Below are positions 7,701 through 7,875 of a stretch of 7,875 bases of DNA, in pieces. Below the pieces are notes generated by a model, which was not told the DNA's origin, did not search any database, and saw nothing but the letters and a program-made list of their open reading frames with translations. The translations under genes were made by a program, and so were the position numbers. Origin of the DNA: Bacteroidales bacterium. Lineage in GTDB: Bacteria; Bacteroidota; Bacteroidia; Bacteroidales; UBA12077. Numbering within the stretch: position 1 is the first letter of the stretch; each line of letters starts with the position of its first letter. Location: NCBI GenBank assembly GCA_030600865.1, contig JAUVUS010000097.1, positions 1-7,875 of the forward strand, written 5' to 3'.

Positions 7701-7875
7701 AACCAAGAGATGCTGTAAGCCCTGATATAGGGGCTGATGAATTTACTTCAACTTGTACCGGGCCAATTAGTGGAACATATACAATTGGTTCATCTGGCGA
7801 TTATACTACATTCAATGAAGCTGTTACAGCACTGTTTGAATGCGGAGTTAATGGTTCTATTACATTTAATATTGA
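4766..7875 (+). CDS. Large secreted modular surface protein with duplicated Ig-like units and right-handed beta-helix repeats (3' end beyond window)
   Basis: Read by hand from the ATG at 4766, the frame stays open for 1036 codons to the right edge. Residues 1-20 are a signal peptide (MKKYILIIIALIAALQLNAQ). The modules are: A1 (about 25-200) and B1 (201-310, CARDB/Ig-like, with INGTPQTTYNWSGSL and NDTL); second copies A2 (311-478) and B2 (479-587, INNGTINTFNWTGSL, NDTL); a right-handed parallel beta-helix (about 588-999) rich in Asn-Asn turns, ending in DFDDEPRDAVSPDIGADE, a closing motif common in such proteins; and the start of a second beta-helix module (1000 onward, YTIGSSGDYTTFNEAV). No catalytic lyase or hydrolase signature is recognisable, so adhesion or a structural surface role is more likely than enzymatic activity, but this is inference. 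Proteins of this build in Bacteroidota often end in a type IX secretion sorting domain, which would lie outside the window. It is transcribed divergently from the YihY gene. ATG 4766 is chosen because it directly begins the signal peptide. Confidence 0.9.
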   Translation, partial: MKKYILIIIALIAALQLNAQHTVHIAAGGNVMGDLPYNNQYDYNWCTVIYPQDMIKISGDITTISYRLNVAIVYSEDAFNQKIYMTHTSDIGFSNADYPDIASMTLVYDGTISYREWTGLGETVITLTTPFAYNNTDNLIIHIENHDGTKNGNTNQGFSDYSGGTTYYPCKYNQDNGSFPASTGAIRTHELPNIFLTFDPGLDAGVSKINNNVDFLLPGLQDITVNFSNYMADVITSVDIDWEINGTPQTTYNWSGSLNPGQESADIIIATDYDFNPDTFIIKAWTTNPNSGVDELNTNDTLTKTIFVADYIEIGDHSYNNTIMPYPTYNYFGWSASIYNSDSIQNGKICGIAYNTQTQGYFRENQRIYLSQTLETTFSSADLPTEASMSKVYSGDIDYGGTTGWKKIKFDSIFIYDNNNLQVHYRNYSDQYNSPVTQFMGSNYGSTVTIYNGDNTSFPTTAGSTLSRAADIRLYFLIATDAGITALDAPETYFNTGSNDISVFLKNFGTETLTSANINYQINNGTINTFNWTGSLACYDTEQDIIIGNENFAYGEHTIKIWTDSPNGLNDYKAENDTLFKTIYSTNPLCGNYVIGETPSDYTTIKEAVDSLNSAGVSCDVVFDIKSGTYNSQYIINEINDAGQNSTITFQSQTGDSTDVILTTDSTDYLFNLNGADFLRFKHLTFTSDSAEKFMVLDSGACNNIFENNQFIDGVYHIFNTETTIADTNNIINNNLFLNSNTAIYFYSVISAFETGNVISSNKFENQTGNSIKNAYQENLSITNNNIETTGYGLAIYSYLMKNCSITKNTMITSWAAMEFISGYDTSLIANNFIICESNTVSGYSIKLQIDNTKFYNNTIKSIGDQSSNPIILVYGDNNDFKNNILLNLKAGTTIHIDWGRENNTSDYNCLFSNGASLAKWEGTDCTDLAAWQSASGLDANSISTLPVFSSDTDLHTNSLALDGAGTPLPEITDDFDDEPRDAVSPDIGADEFTSTCTGPISGTYTIGSSGDYTTFNEAVTALFECGVNGSITFNI
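4838..6526 (+). repeat. Two diverged tandem copies of an A-B domain unit inside the large surface protein
   Basis: Residues 25-310 and 311-587 of the plus-strand protein align as a duplicated two-domain unit. Matching landmarks in A are FSNADYPDIASMTLVYDG (93-110) against FSSADLPTEASMSKVYSG (378-395), and NLIIHIEN (138-145) against NLQVHYRN (420-427). In B they are YNWSGSL (252-258) against FNWTGSL (530-536), KAWTTNPN (283-290) against KIWTDSPN (560-567), and NDTLTKTIF (299-307) against NDTLFKTIY (576-584). The copies are clearly diverged at amino-acid level, so this is an old domain duplication, not a recent DNA repeat. Boundaries are approximate. The A domain is not one I can name. Confidence 0.8.
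6527..7875 (+). repeat. Right-handed beta-helix module followed by the start of a second copy
   Basis: Residues 593-625 begin YVIGETPSDYTTIKEAVDSL and reach CDVVFDI. Residues 1005-1036 begin YTIGSSGDYTTFNEAVTALF and reach GSITFNI. The same N-terminal cap of a beta-helix therefore starts twice, about 410 residues apart, immediately after the first module closes at DIGADE (988-992). The body of the first module has many Asn-rich turns (NNN, NNIL, KNTM), as expected for stacked coils. The full number of copies cannot be known from this window. Confidence 0.75.

Overview
The window is AT-rich, lacks Shine-Dalgarno-like sequences ahead of its genes, and carries signal peptides ending in AQ or GQ, PKD and parallel beta-helix surface modules, and a YihY protein with a C-terminal extension. 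Together these point to a member of the Bacteroidota (Bacteroidales or Flavobacteriia-like). No species can be named, and no rRNA, tRNA, CRISPR array or transposase gene is visible.

Layout: three genes lie on the minus strand and one large gene on the plus strand, diverging from a 395-base intergenic region. In minus-strand transcription order the first is a six-helix YihY/BrkB-family inner-membrane protein with a winged-helix-like C-terminal tail (4370 to 3048). After a 162-base gap rich in inverted repeats comes a secreted serpin with an intact inhibitory hinge (2885 to 1704). Thirty-nine bases later comes a secreted papain-family (C1A) cysteine peptidase with a lectin-like domain and a PKD domain (1664 to the window edge, C-terminus missing). 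On the plus strand, from 4766 to the right edge, runs one very long open frame (1036 codons visible, no stop). It encodes a secreted multi-module protein: two tandem copies of a two-domain unit, then a right-handed beta-helix module, then the beginning of a second one.

How they fit: serpin and peptidase are close enough to be co-transcribed and both are exported, so the simplest reading is a protease with a companion inhibitor. Whether the serpin acts on this cysteine peptidase (cross-class inhibition) or on foreign serine proteases cannot be told from sequence. YihY looks unrelated and is separated by a probable regulatory gap. The divergent region contains a three-hairpin, REP-like palindromic element that looks like a dispersed intergenic repeat. 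The most promising leads are the serpin/papain pair, the palindrome in front of the serpin, and the REP-like element; nothing here is clearly a wholly new system.
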